This document shows positions 6,800 to 13,601 of a DNA stretch of 14,236 nucleotides, piece after piece; the stretch's first letter is position 1, and each line of letters begins with the position of its first letter. Under the pieces are notes generated by a model. It had not been told where the DNA came from. It made no database searches and saw nothing but the letters and a program-made list of their open reading frames with translations. This DNA comes from Candidatus Heimdallarchaeota archaeon LC_2. Its GTDB lineage: Archaea > Asgardarchaeota > Heimdallarchaeia > Heimdallarchaeales > Kariarchaeaceae. Location of the stretch: the NCBI GenBank assembly GCA_001940725.1, contig MDVR01000138.1, positions 1 to 14,236 on the forward strand. The letters are read 5' to 3'. The position numbers and the translations under genes are program-made.

Positions 6800-7678
6800 T
6801 TATTCACTAACAATAGTTAAGGCATTGTTTAAAAATTCTAGATATACTAATTTATCATCCATTAAATTCCCCAAATATCCCATAAGAGGGACTTGATAAA
6901 GAAAATATTGTGTAACTCCTCGAGCACCTACAATCTCATCAATTTTTAATTCTTTCATTAAATTAGGAACCAAATCTGTATAAAGCATTTTTTCTCCAAT
7001 TGTTGTTATAACCATTTCGCGAATGCATATATAGTGTTCCTTGGTAACACGAAGAACATCAATTGCGGATTTTTTATCATAGCATATAGGTCCATGCCCT
7101 AGGATCATGGTTGAAAAATCAGTTTTTTCTAAAATATCCAAGGATATTTCTGCCAAATTTGGATTCACTGCAAAAAGTAATTTATATTTTTCAATGGTTT
7201 CTAAAGTAAATGCAGCATCACCTGAGAAAAGAACATCATCAATCAAATATGCTGTGTGAGCAGGAGAATGTCCAGGGCATGGAATCTGTTTTCCAAATAT
7301 ATTATCATCAGCTGATTTGATATTTTTTGATGGTTTAGCTTCAAGATGTCTATTTCGCAATTTTTTAGGTGGATAAGAACCACCAAACATAGTAAAGGGT
7401 TCAATCATTGGATTAGTGAAAAATTCTAGTTCTTCTTTTGGTCCATATAATTTATCAATACCAAGAGATTCTAACTTTGCACAGCCACCCATATGATCTG
7501 CATGATGATGGGTAATCAGAGCACCATTAAGATCAAAATCAATTGTTTTTAGAACCTTATTAATTGCAGAATTATCAATGCCAGTGTCAATAAGGAAAGA
7601 AGAGTCAGTTTTATTTACTATTCCAATATTAACTGCACCCTCAATAACACCTATTCCTTCTTGTACCCAATTTACCAT
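6800..7678 (-). CDS. Metallo-beta-lactamase-fold hydrolase, 292 aa
   Basis: Zinc-dependent hydrolase of the glyoxalase II/beta-lactamase fold. All metal-site motifs are present: THHHADH (H57, H59, D61, H62), PGHSPAH (H137), SGD (D154) and LGHG (H195), plus the early LIDTG turn (D31). This completes a binuclear zinc site. The C-terminal 90 residues are helical and may shape the substrate pocket, as in the glyoxalase II-like and RNase-unrelated branches. The substrate cannot be read from sequence; thioesters and lactones are typical for this kind. The first ATG (7676-7678) is used; an in-frame TTG 15 bp upstream would add five residues. A weak TATA-like GATATACA lies about 28 bp before the ATG. 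It follows the radical SAM gene on the same strand with a gap of 76 bp, so the two may share a transcript or at least a job. Confidence 0.88.
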   Translation of the reverse strand: MVNWVQEGIGVIEGAVNIGIVNKTDSSFLIDTGIDNSAINKVLKTIDFDLNGALITHHHADHMGGCAKLESLGIDKLYGPKEELEFFTNPMIEPFTMFGGSYPPKKLRNRHLEAKPSKNIKSADDNIFGKQIPCPGHSPAHTAYLIDDVLFSGDAAFTLETIEKYKLLFAVNPNLAEISLDILEKTDFSTMILGHGPICYDKKSAIDVLRVTKEHYICIREMVITTIGEKMLYTDLVPNLMKELKIDEIVGARGVTQYFLYQVPLMGYLGNLMDDKLVYLEFLNNALTIVSE

Positions 7679-7754
7679 AATAAGTGAAAACAAATTTCAA
7701 ATGTATATCAATAATTCCATGGTAAGATGATTTACGGTAGCACTAATTCTAAAA

Positions 7755-9023
7755 TTAACGATCAAAGGTTGCTCCTATGAAATTTATTCCTATATCTTTT
7801 GCGTAATTGAAAACTTGTTGAATTTCATCCTTTGTTGGAAATCGATTGATATCCTCATATCTTGGATTATAGCTATTTGAAGATTTTAAGGTAAAAGAAT
7901 CAGGATGATATTGATCCATAATGTTTACGGGCGTATCAGCAATTTCTGTAATTATCCAGTCCATAATTGGTTTTGAACAACAGTCGATATGATTAGGCAT
8001 AATTAAATGGCGAATCACAAAATTTTCTCCCCAATCATAAATTAATTTGTGATTTCTCGTTATGATTTCATAATATTTAGGAGTTCGTGAAAGTCGCCTG
8101 GCACAATCATTATTTCCAAATTTAAAATCAGGTAACCAAATATCAATAACTGTTCTTAATATCTTCATGCTATCTTCACTCATGTAAAATGAAGAATTCC
8201 ATAGCAATGGTACATTGAAGAGACCCTCGTAATCTGCATATTTTCTAACAAGATCATACACAACGAAATTATCAGATTTGATTCTAAGTATCTTTACCAT
8301 GGTTTCCTTAGAAATTTCGTCAAATTGATGAAAATCTAAATGTTTAATTGAATTGATAATCGTATGTAAGTGAATGATTGGATCCCCACCTACATAATTT
8401 AAATTATGAGCCCCTTCTAATCTTAATAATGAACCAATATATCCAAGTTCTTCTGCAGAAATGATAGTACCATTAAATTTATCTTTACTAATATCCCCAT
8501 TCTGACAAAAAACACATCTTAAGCAACAACTTGTAAAAAATATCGTACCTGATCCAGAAGTACCTCTAAAAATTAATTCTTCCCCTCTGTGATGAAAATA
8601 GGACCCTACACGGCTTTCAATACCTAATTGGCAGGTCCCTGAACTAGATTTAATATTATCAGTTGCATTATATCTATTTACTTTACAGTTCCATTCGCAA
8701 AAATTACATTCTTTTGCCATCCCATTGACTAATGCTTCATTAAGATCAAGCAATGAAACTTCAGCAATTTCAAGATCTACAATATTGAGACTTTCAAATT
8801 CTATCTTATTAACATAATTTACTAAAATTACACTCAACCTTTCATGTTCATTCCATAAAATATCCAGCTCACTATTAAGTGGAACTTCACATTTAATTCT
8901 TTTACAGATTAAATATTTAGCTGGTTTGAGATTGTTTGCAACTTTATAATACCAAGATATTTTATTTGAAATATTAAAGTTGTCCCAAACTTTCAAATCA
9001 GCAAATGACTTGAGTGAGACCAT
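7755..9023 (-). CDS. PflX-like radical SAM protein, 422 aa
   Basis: The radical SAM cluster motif CxxxCxxC is C166-C170-C173 within SCCLRCVFCQN. It would bind a [4Fe-4S] cluster and S-adenosylmethionine; GGDP at about 212-215 is the SAM-contact motif. A second Cys-rich part upstream (C106, C109, C113 in CNFCEWNCKVNR, and C131 in GTCQLG) matches the signature of the COG1313/PflX group of pyruvate formate-lyase activase-like proteins. The family's substrate is not established. Residues 1-100 form an extension of no clear kinship, longer than in most bacterial PflX proteins (about 300-350 aa in total), perhaps specific to this lineage. The start is ATG at 9021-9023, about 28 bp from a TATA box that lies inside a perfect palindrome. 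No glycyl radical enzyme is nearby. Confidence 0.85.
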   Translation of the reverse strand: MVSLKSFADLKVWDNFNISNKISWYYKVANNLKPAKYLICKRIKCEVPLNSELDILWNEHERLSVILVNYVNKIEFESLNIVDLEIAEVSLLDLNEALVNGMAKECNFCEWNCKVNRYNATDNIKSSSGTCQLGIESRVGSYFHHRGEELIFRGTSGSGTIFFTSCCLRCVFCQNGDISKDKFNGTIISAEELGYIGSLLRLEGAHNLNYVGGDPIIHLHTIINSIKHLDFHQFDEISKETMVKILRIKSDNFVVYDLVRKYADYEGLFNVPLLWNSSFYMSEDSMKILRTVIDIWLPDFKFGNNDCARRLSRTPKYYEIITRNHKLIYDWGENFVIRHLIMPNHIDCCSKPIMDWIITEIADTPVNIMDQYHPDSFTLKSSNSYNPRYEDINRFPTKDEIQQVFNYAKDIGINFIGATFDR

Positions 9024-9044
9024 ACAATTATATTTATTCTAGAA

Positions 9045-9060
9045 ATTGATATAAATCAAT
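9045..9060 (-). promoter_or_regulatory. Palindrome overlapping the radical SAM gene's TATA box
   Basis: ATTGAT-ATAA-ATCAAT is a perfect 6-bp inverted repeat around four bases. On the minus strand it contains TTTATAT, placed about 28 bp before the start codon. A protein bound here would block TBP, so a repressor site is plausible; it may also be chance in AT-rich DNA. Confidence 0.4.
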
Positions 9061-9236
9061 ATTTTGAAAAGGGAATGCAGATTTGTAACCAGCAAAAATA
9101 TCGAGTAACTTTGTATAATTATTATTATTTATTTGTGTGGGATACAATAGATATTAGTGGTAATTTTAACTTTACAAAGTATTTAAGCCAAATTACAAAA
9201 TAAAATTGTTAAAAAGGTTAGTCTCAGTATCAGTTA

Positions 9237-9788
9237 TTGAATTTTGAAAATTTAAAACAGCTAGATTATGATATCAGCTATAAAATTTCAAATATTATTA
9301 ATTCAACAAGCCCAATTAGAAAATTTTTCCAAATCATTACAATTACCGGAACTGCGTTTTTTTGGTTTATTGCTATACCAATTTGGTATTACTTATTTAA
9401 TGGAGGCGATGAGGCAATAACATTTGGTTTTACAACCTTCCTTATGTTAATCCCTGTATTTATATTAAAGCAATCAATTAGAAGGAGTAGACCTGATTTT
9501 AAGGATACTAGTTTTGGAGCAGTCATTTTTGATGAATGGAGTTTCCCCTCAGGTCATGCAACTAGATCGACATATGTTGTAATTTTAATGGCATTTTATA
9601 TGCCTGAATTTATTATTTTTTGGATTTTTTGGGCATTATTGATGATTTTTTCAAGACTTATTTTAGGAGTACATTATGTATCAGATATAGTAGCTGGTAT
9701 TTTACTAAGTACTCTCTCTATGATTATTCTACACTATATTGGCTGGATACCAACAATTCCATTGGATATATCTAGTAAATTACCATAA
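9237..9788 (+). CDS. PAP2-family membrane phosphatase, 183 aa
   Basis: Lipid phosphate or polyprenyl diphosphate phosphatase with all three motifs of the PAP2/acid phosphatase superfamily: KX6RP (K78 to P86, in KQSIRRSRP), PSGH (104-107) and SRX5HX3D (S139, R140, H146, D150). H146 is the expected nucleophile, H107 the proton donor. Hydrophobic segments at about 35-54, 62-78, 112-130, 130-145 and 150-168 give the usual multi-pass core, with catalytic loops on one face of the membrane. In an archaeon the likely substrates are isoprenoid phosphates or ether-lipid intermediates. The start is TTG: an in-frame TAG lies 18 bp upstream and the first internal ATG is at residue 70, inside the fold, so no other start is reasonable. 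It is divergent from the radical SAM gene across 213 bp. Confidence 0.92.
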   Translation: MNFENLKQLDYDISYKISNIINSTSPIRKFFQIITITGTAFFWFIAIPIWYYLFNGGDEAITFGFTTFLMLIPVFILKQSIRRSRPDFKDTSFGAVIFDEWSFPSGHATRSTYVVILMAFYMPEFIIFWIFWALLMIFSRLILGVHYVSDIVAGILLSTLSMIILHYIGWIPTIPLDISSKLP

Positions 9789-9828
9789 AATTAACAAAGT
9801 ACTTGGGTATTGGAGAATTGCGGTTTAA

Positions 9829-9899
9829 GCGTGCATGGTATAATGGTAGAATTGAAGCTTCCCAAGCTTTAGATCCGGGTTCGATCCCCGGTGCACGCA
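9829..9899 (+). tRNA. tRNA-Gly (CCC anticodon)
   Basis: The acceptor stem GCGTGCA pairs with TGCACGC at all seven positions, with A as discriminator. The D loop has TGGTAG. The anticodon stem GAAGC/GCTTT encloses TTCCCAA with CCC at 9861-9863. The T arm is CCGGG-TTCGATC-CCCGG. The D stem is weak (one A-A mismatch), as in many glycine tRNAs. There is no intron, and CCA is not encoded. A TCTTTT run follows directly and may end transcription. It reads GGG codons. Confidence 0.95.
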
Positions 9900-9985
9900 T
9901 CTTTTAATTTATAGACATTTAGATATAGAAAATTCCTATCTTTATCCCTTAATTATTTAAATGATATTTAATTAAATTCTATTTA

Positions 9986-10303
9986 ATGAGTGAAGAAAAA
10001 GATTACAAATTCGAAGATACAATCCTTAAATTGTTTGAAAAAGCTGGTGAAGATGGTTTAATTACTGATGAGGAGGGAGCGATTATAATGGGTATAAAAA
10101 TAGATCTTGATGAGTTTGTCAAAGCGGTTAAGATGGCGGAAGATGATGGAATAATTACTTTGAAAGAAGCATTAGAATTAGAAGAATTGAAAAATAAAAT
10201 AGTGGTCAAGGCTGGAATCATTGCAGCTAAAGATTATACGATTAAGGAAGATGAACAAAAAATAATAAAAAAACTTATTGAAATTTTGAAAAATGAGTAT
10301 TAA
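9986..10303 (+). CDS. Small acidic protein with three DG-type helical repeats, 105 aa
   Basis: The chain is strongly acidic and helical. Three related units can be aligned: GEDGLITDEEGAII (about 22-35), AEDDGIITLKEALEL (about 51-65) and AAKDYTIKEDEQKII (about 80-94). Each has a D-G-x-I-T/S-x-x-E pattern ahead of a helix. This is reminiscent of EF-hand-like or TerB-like loops, where Asp and Glu could bind a metal, but the canonical 12-residue EF-hand spacing is not met, and the third unit has lost the Gly. No signal peptide or membrane helix. The start is the ATG at 9986; an AT-rich stretch 20-30 bp upstream can serve as promoter, giving a leaderless message. It stands alone after the tRNA. 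Similar small repeat proteins occur in archaea, but I cannot name a function. Confidence 0.75.
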   Translation: MSEEKDYKFEDTILKLFEKAGEDGLITDEEGAIIMGIKIDLDEFVKAVKMAEDDGIITLKEALELEELKNKIVVKAGIIAAKDYTIKEDEQKIIKKLIEILKNEY

Positions 10304-10713
10304 TACCTAATAAATTCGATCTAGGTTCGCTTTTATTAATAATTTACGCTGAACATATTTCTGTGCATTGATTAGTTTCTCACAATGATTTAGAGCTAAG
10401 GCTTAAGAAAGTTAAAAAATGGAAATGGGGGGAGGGAGCATAGCCGTTAAAAAATTACAGCTATGCAATATAATATTCACTTACAGCTATATAAGAAATA
10501 CGAAAAAGGCCTATATATTATTATCAATATATTTGAAATCCACGATCAATAATCTATTTGAAAATTAAGTCATATCGAAAAATTTGGGATTATTCGTTAA
10601 AAATATAGAAAATATTTTTGTTATATTTCAAAAACTCGGAAATAACTCAAGTAATAATGTGTTTACAAAGAGATATTATGATATCATCATTCTTATTATT
10701 ATTAGTTAAATAA
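10304..10713. other. Gene-free stretch with a hairpin and a direct repeat
   Basis: Between the tails of two convergent genes. GCATAGC (10438-10444) and GCTATGC (10460-10466) form a perfect 7-bp hairpin directly after a purine run (GGGGGGAGGGAGC) that stands out in this AT-rich DNA. TTACAGCTAT is repeated exactly at 10455-10464 and 10481-10490. No frame of useful length was found. A small RNA is possible; otherwise nothing is recognised. Confidence 0.35.
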
Positions 10714-11496
10714 TTAATCCGTATTTTTGATGGCATCAACAAAGTGAGGAACTGATATACTTGATGTAGAAATAATTTTATTAATTCCTACTTTTTTTTG
10801 CATCTGTTCTCCGAACTCCAAATCAAACATCCTGACAATAAGATGTAAATCTGGATTGAGTTTTCTTACTAGGAGTGCGATTTTCAAGTTTAATAAATCA
10901 TCATCTATAGCAATTATCATAGTTCTTGCCTCGCCTACACTTGCTTTTTCAAGAATACCTTCTTTACTTGCATCTCCATAAATTGTTGGAATCCGATGAT
11001 TCTCTTGAAATTCTTCATATTCATCCCTTCCTTCTCCTGTGCTTTTATCTATTACAGTAACTTCGTATTCAGTTTTAACAAGTTCTTTCAATATTTTAAA
11101 ACCAACATTTCCGATACCTACTATTACAACATGATCTTTCATAATCTTTGCAACCTCTTGATTCCATATTTCTGAAGTTGGATCTCCAAATTTAATTGCA
11201 GTACTAATCCCACTAAGGCCATCTCCGAGCAATATTAAACCAAATAATGGATAGATTATCCATATTATTTCAAGAAATACATCTCCACTTGGAAAATCAA
11301 TACTAGAAGCAAAAAACATTAATGAAATAGCTTCATAAAGAGCCTGTGCCAAAGGAATATCGAATTTAATCCGCAAAATAGTCATTCCAGTCAGTGATAC
11401 TGCAATAAATATTCGAATGAAAGTTTTAAATGCATTCAAGCGTATAAGAACTTCACGGCGATATACCCCTAATCTAGTCCTCAAACGGGGTGGCAT
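10714..11496 (-). CDS. Two-TM channel-like protein with RCK/TrkA-N domain, 260 aa
   Basis: The N-terminal part has a basic tail, a first membrane helix (about 24-43), a re-entrant-like segment (50-68) and a second membrane helix (73-93), the plan of a KcsA-type potassium channel subunit. Residues 121-260 are a Rossmann RCK/TrkA-N domain: HVVIVGIGNVG with GxGxxG at 127-132, an acidic D150 at the end of the second strand for nucleotide binding, YGDAS at 173-177 and a final helix-strand part. The TVGYG selectivity filter is missing; the equivalent place reads ASSIDFPSGD. It may carry another ion, be a regulatory subunit, or not conduct at all. The C-terminal TrkA-C (RCK-C) subdomain is absent. 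The ATG at 11494-11496 lies 28 bp after a TATA box. Confidence 0.85.
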   Translation of the reverse strand: MPPRLRTRLGVYRREVLIRLNAFKTFIRIFIAVSLTGMTILRIKFDIPLAQALYEAISLMFFASSIDFPSGDVFLEIIWIIYPLFGLILLGDGLSGISTAIKFGDPTSEIWNQEVAKIMKDHVVIVGIGNVGFKILKELVKTEYEVTVIDKSTGEGRDEYEEFQENHRIPTIYGDASKEGILEKASVGEARTMIIAIDDDLLNLKIALLVRKLNPDLHLIVRMFDLEFGEQMQKKVGINKIISTSSISVPHFVDAIKNTD

Positions 11497-11517
11497 ATAT
11501 CTACTGAATCATTTCGC

Positions 11518-11529
11518 TTAATATAAATT
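11518..11529 (-). promoter_or_regulatory. TATA box of the RCK gene
   Basis: Minus strand reads AATTTATATTAA, centred about 28 bp before the ATG of the RCK protein, so the message should be leaderless. It shares a 123-bp divergent region with the small gene at 11620. Confidence 0.5.
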
Positions 11530-11619
11530 CACCGAGAAAATGAAATCAAAAATTATCTTTGTATATCTATAACTAATATAAAACCTATATTCTCTAGAGT
11601 TTAGGATATAATTACTCAG

Positions 11620-11961
11620 ATGAAGGCAATAATAAGTAAAGGATCTCCAGAAAATATTACATGGTCCCTTGATGATCCTGTCTCTCCAGAATTAGTGGAT
11701 AAAATAGAGATTTCAGGTGATAAAACGAACATTGATTGGTTTTCATTTGAGTTTTTTGAAATTATAAGTCTCCTCCGAGAAAAATATTCCCTTGATGAAA
11801 TAGAAGAAATGCTATATGATGAAGATCCTAAAATAATTGAACTCGGATCTATTGTCTTGGATAAATCCCTGTTAATAGAAAATAACCAAAATATGGAAGA
11901 TTTAGTTAGATTATATTTTCCAGTGATGCAGGTTATTGTAAGAAAATTACGAATAACATAA
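11620..11961 (+). CDS. Hypothetical acidic protein, 113 aa
   Basis: I do not recognise this protein. The N-terminal third looks like short strands (MKAIISKG, ITWSLDD), the rest is amphipathic helix rich in Glu, Asp and Leu (FFEIISLLREKYSLDEIEEM, then a second pair of helices up to the basic C-terminal RKLRIT). No membrane segment, Cys or His cluster, or catalytic motif. The DEIEEMLYDEDPKIIEL part could form a small helical adaptor surface. The ATG at 11620 is the only sensible start; CTATAT at about 11586-11591 is a possible TATA box about 30 bp before it. The stop is two bases from that of the convergent ArsR-like gene, so the two transcripts overlap at their 3' ends. Its length and codon use support a real gene. 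Confidence 0.7.
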   Translation: MKAIISKGSPENITWSLDDPVSPELVDKIEISGDKTNIDWFSFEFFEIISLLREKYSLDEIEEMLYDEDPKIIELGSIVLDKSLLIENNQNMEDLVRLYFPVMQVIVRKLRIT

Positions 11962-11963
11962 AA

Positions 11964-12473
11964 TTATTTGTTCTTTTTATTTAAGATAGTTTTCAATTGC
12001 ATTTCCTTTAGTTCTGAAACTTTTTTGTGTTGATATATTATCTGAACTTGTTGTATATCTATTGATTTATCTAAGGATATACCTGAAATATCCAAAATTT
12101 CTTTGACTTTCGAAGTAAATTTTTTCTTATTTTTAGAGTTAGGTGTCACAACAACTGAATTGGTTTCTTTTAAGTTATAATCAAGTTCATTATCAGTTAT
12201 ATTAAGTTCTAACTTGGTTTTATGAGATTTTTGTTGATTTTTGATTATAAATTTTTTTAGACGGTCATCTCCAAAATAGCTATCAATTAGACCTACTTTT
12301 TCTAATACATTCAAATGATGATAAAGATTTACTCTGTTTTCTTTCAAGATTTTTTCTAATTCAATTGTCGTTTTAGCTCCTTTTTGGATTAATTCAAAAA
12401 TACTAACTCTTAACGGATGACTTAATGCAGATAACAATTTACTGCTATAAACCCTAGTTGACTTTTTTTTCAT
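11964..12473 (-). CDS. ArsR-type winged-helix regulator, 169 aa
   Basis: DNA-binding transcription factor. Residues 9-80 are a winged helix-turn-helix of the ArsR kind: the LSALSHPLRVSIFELI signature (14-29), then TTIELEKILKENRVNLYHHL as helix-turn-helix with NLYHHLNVLEKVGLI as recognition helix, and a wing (SYFGDDRLKKFII). The 90-residue C-terminal extension is lysine-rich and has no metal-binding Cys or His cluster, so metal sensing is unlikely; it may dimerise or bind a partner. The gene begins 15 bp after the upstream GATase-like gene and is surely in the same transcript. A repressor at the end of its own operon is common, and the repeated half-sites before the operon (13501-13549) are its likely target. 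Confidence 0.88.
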   Translation of the reverse strand: MKKKSTRVYSSKLLSALSHPLRVSIFELIQKGAKTTIELEKILKENRVNLYHHLNVLEKVGLIDSYFGDDRLKKFIIKNQQKSHKTKLELNITDNELDYNLKETNSVVVTPNSKNKKKFTSKVKEILDISGISLDKSIDIQQVQIIYQHKKVSELKEMQLKTILNKKNK

Positions 12474-12488
12474 TTAATCACAGCTCAA

Positions 12489-13421
12489 TTATTTATTCTT
12501 ATATTTCTTTTTTTGTTTTAATAATGCTCGTGAAATAAATTCTGATGATGTGTTTGCTGATTGAACCTCACCAAAATTCATATCCATTTCTGCTTCAGCT
12601 TCTTCAAACATAGCAGCGGTCTTCATTGAGGATCCTTTAGACATTGAATAAACAGATGCTCCCATTTCTTGTTTTGCATCTCTTGTTTCGGTTCGTTGTA
12701 AATAGAAATGACTTATCATATGATAAACCACTCCATCTCCATGTTCAAAGCGGACAACAACTGGATCTTCTTCATATTTCTTACCAATTTCTTTTGATTT
12801 GATTAATACTTTGACTTTTTCTTTATTTAGAATCTTGATAGGATATGAACTCCCTTCTAACCACCATTGAGGATCTGCTTCTTCATCAAGAAAGCCTTTT
12901 AGTACTGGATCCTTTTTATCAACAATTTCGATTCTAACAACTTCATCTGCGGTGGCTTTTTGATTATATTCTACATATCCAGGAAAGCCTGTTTCTAAAA
13001 CACTTTTTAGACACCAGTCAGTTGTAATTAGTTGCCCGCCCATTGAAACGAATGTGTTTAGTTTCCTAGCCATTTTATCAGGAAACACCCCTGTACAGTT
13101 AACAAATATCGTCTGATCAGATCTTAGTTCCAAATTTTCTAATTCAGTTGGTTGAATGCGTTTGAAAGGTATACCCGAGTGCTTTAACACCCGGTGAATA
13201 TGATCATATTGACCTTCAATTACAATTACATCTTCATCAATCATCTCATCTAGGATATCGATATTCTCTTTATCTTCACTTTCTAATCGATCCCGAACCA
13301 ATAATGAAGCTAACTCATACGCTTTCTTCATTTTTTTGTCAGAGGGATCTGTTGGTTTTCCAGTTTTATTCATTTCTTGGATTGGGAATTTAGTATCATT
13401 ATTCAGATTATTTTTTTTCAT
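12489..13421 (-). CDS. Glutamine-amidotransferase-like protein, 310 aa
   Basis: Residues about 64-240 follow the plan of class I glutamine amidotransferase-like (flavodoxin-like) folds. A first strand (VIVIEGQYD) is followed by a helix with HIHRVLKHSG, then TIFVNCTG, then a long helix and GGQLITTDW (strand), and a C-terminal strand pair (VVVRFEHGDGVVYHMISHFY). C109 sits where the nucleophile elbow would be, but the usual GxCxG loop is not met, so catalysis is doubtful; many relatives in bacteria act as non-catalytic carbohydrate- or envelope-related proteins. The tails are charged and disordered (1-50 and 245-310, the last rich in Met, Ala and Lys). No signal peptide, so cytosolic. The ATG at 13419-13421 is used. 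The ArsR-like gene follows 15 bp later. Substrate unknown. Confidence 0.7.
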   Translation of the reverse strand: MKKNNLNNDTKFPIQEMNKTGKPTDPSDKKMKKAYELASLLVRDRLESEDKENIDILDEMIDEDVIVIEGQYDHIHRVLKHSGIPFKRIQPTELENLELRSDQTIFVNCTGVFPDKMARKLNTFVSMGGQLITTDWCLKSVLETGFPGYVEYNQKATADEVVRIEIVDKKDPVLKGFLDEEADPQWWLEGSSYPIKILNKEKVKVLIKSKEIGKKYEEDPVVVRFEHGDGVVYHMISHFYLQRTETRDAKQEMGASVYSMSKGSSMKTAAMFEEAEAEMDMNFGEVQSANTSSEFISRALLKQKKKYKNK

Positions 13422-13462
13422 TGCATATTAGCCTCTACTAACAAAATAACATCCTCATTAAT

Positions 13463-13474
13463 AAAGTATACTTT
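13463..13474. promoter_or_regulatory. 12-bp perfect palindrome before the GATase-like operon
   Basis: AAAGTATACTTT contains a TATA-like core and lies 42-53 bp before the operon's start codon. It may be part of the promoter (with a leader of about 15-20 bp) or a protein-binding site. Confidence 0.4.
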
Positions 13475-13500
13475 TCTTTATTGATTAATTAATTATTAAA

Positions 13501-13549
13501 ACTTATTATTCATTTATAAGTAATAAATTACGAATAAGTTAATACTTAT
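13501..13549. promoter_or_regulatory. Four ACTTAT/ATAAGT half-sites, candidate operator
   Basis: ACTTAT at 13501-13506, ATAAGT at 13516-13521, ATAAGT at 13534-13539 and ACTTAT at 13544-13549 form two inverted pairs with opposite orientation, 9 and 4 bp apart. They lie between the divergent operon (minus) and acetyltransferase gene (plus). ArsR-type dimers bind such inverted repeats, so self-regulation by the operon's regulator is a reasonable guess. The DNA here is nearly all A and T, so chance is a real alternative. Confidence 0.4.
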
Positions 13550-13601
13550 TAAATCAATCTTAGCTGGTGCAGAAATTACCTTTATTAGGGTCAAAATTAT
13601 T

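Noticed and set aside
13440..13560. CRISPR array or replication origin in the AT-rich repeats
   Set aside because: The half-sites are six bases long with uneven spacing and no spacer pattern, and there is no initiator gene or longer repeat nearby.
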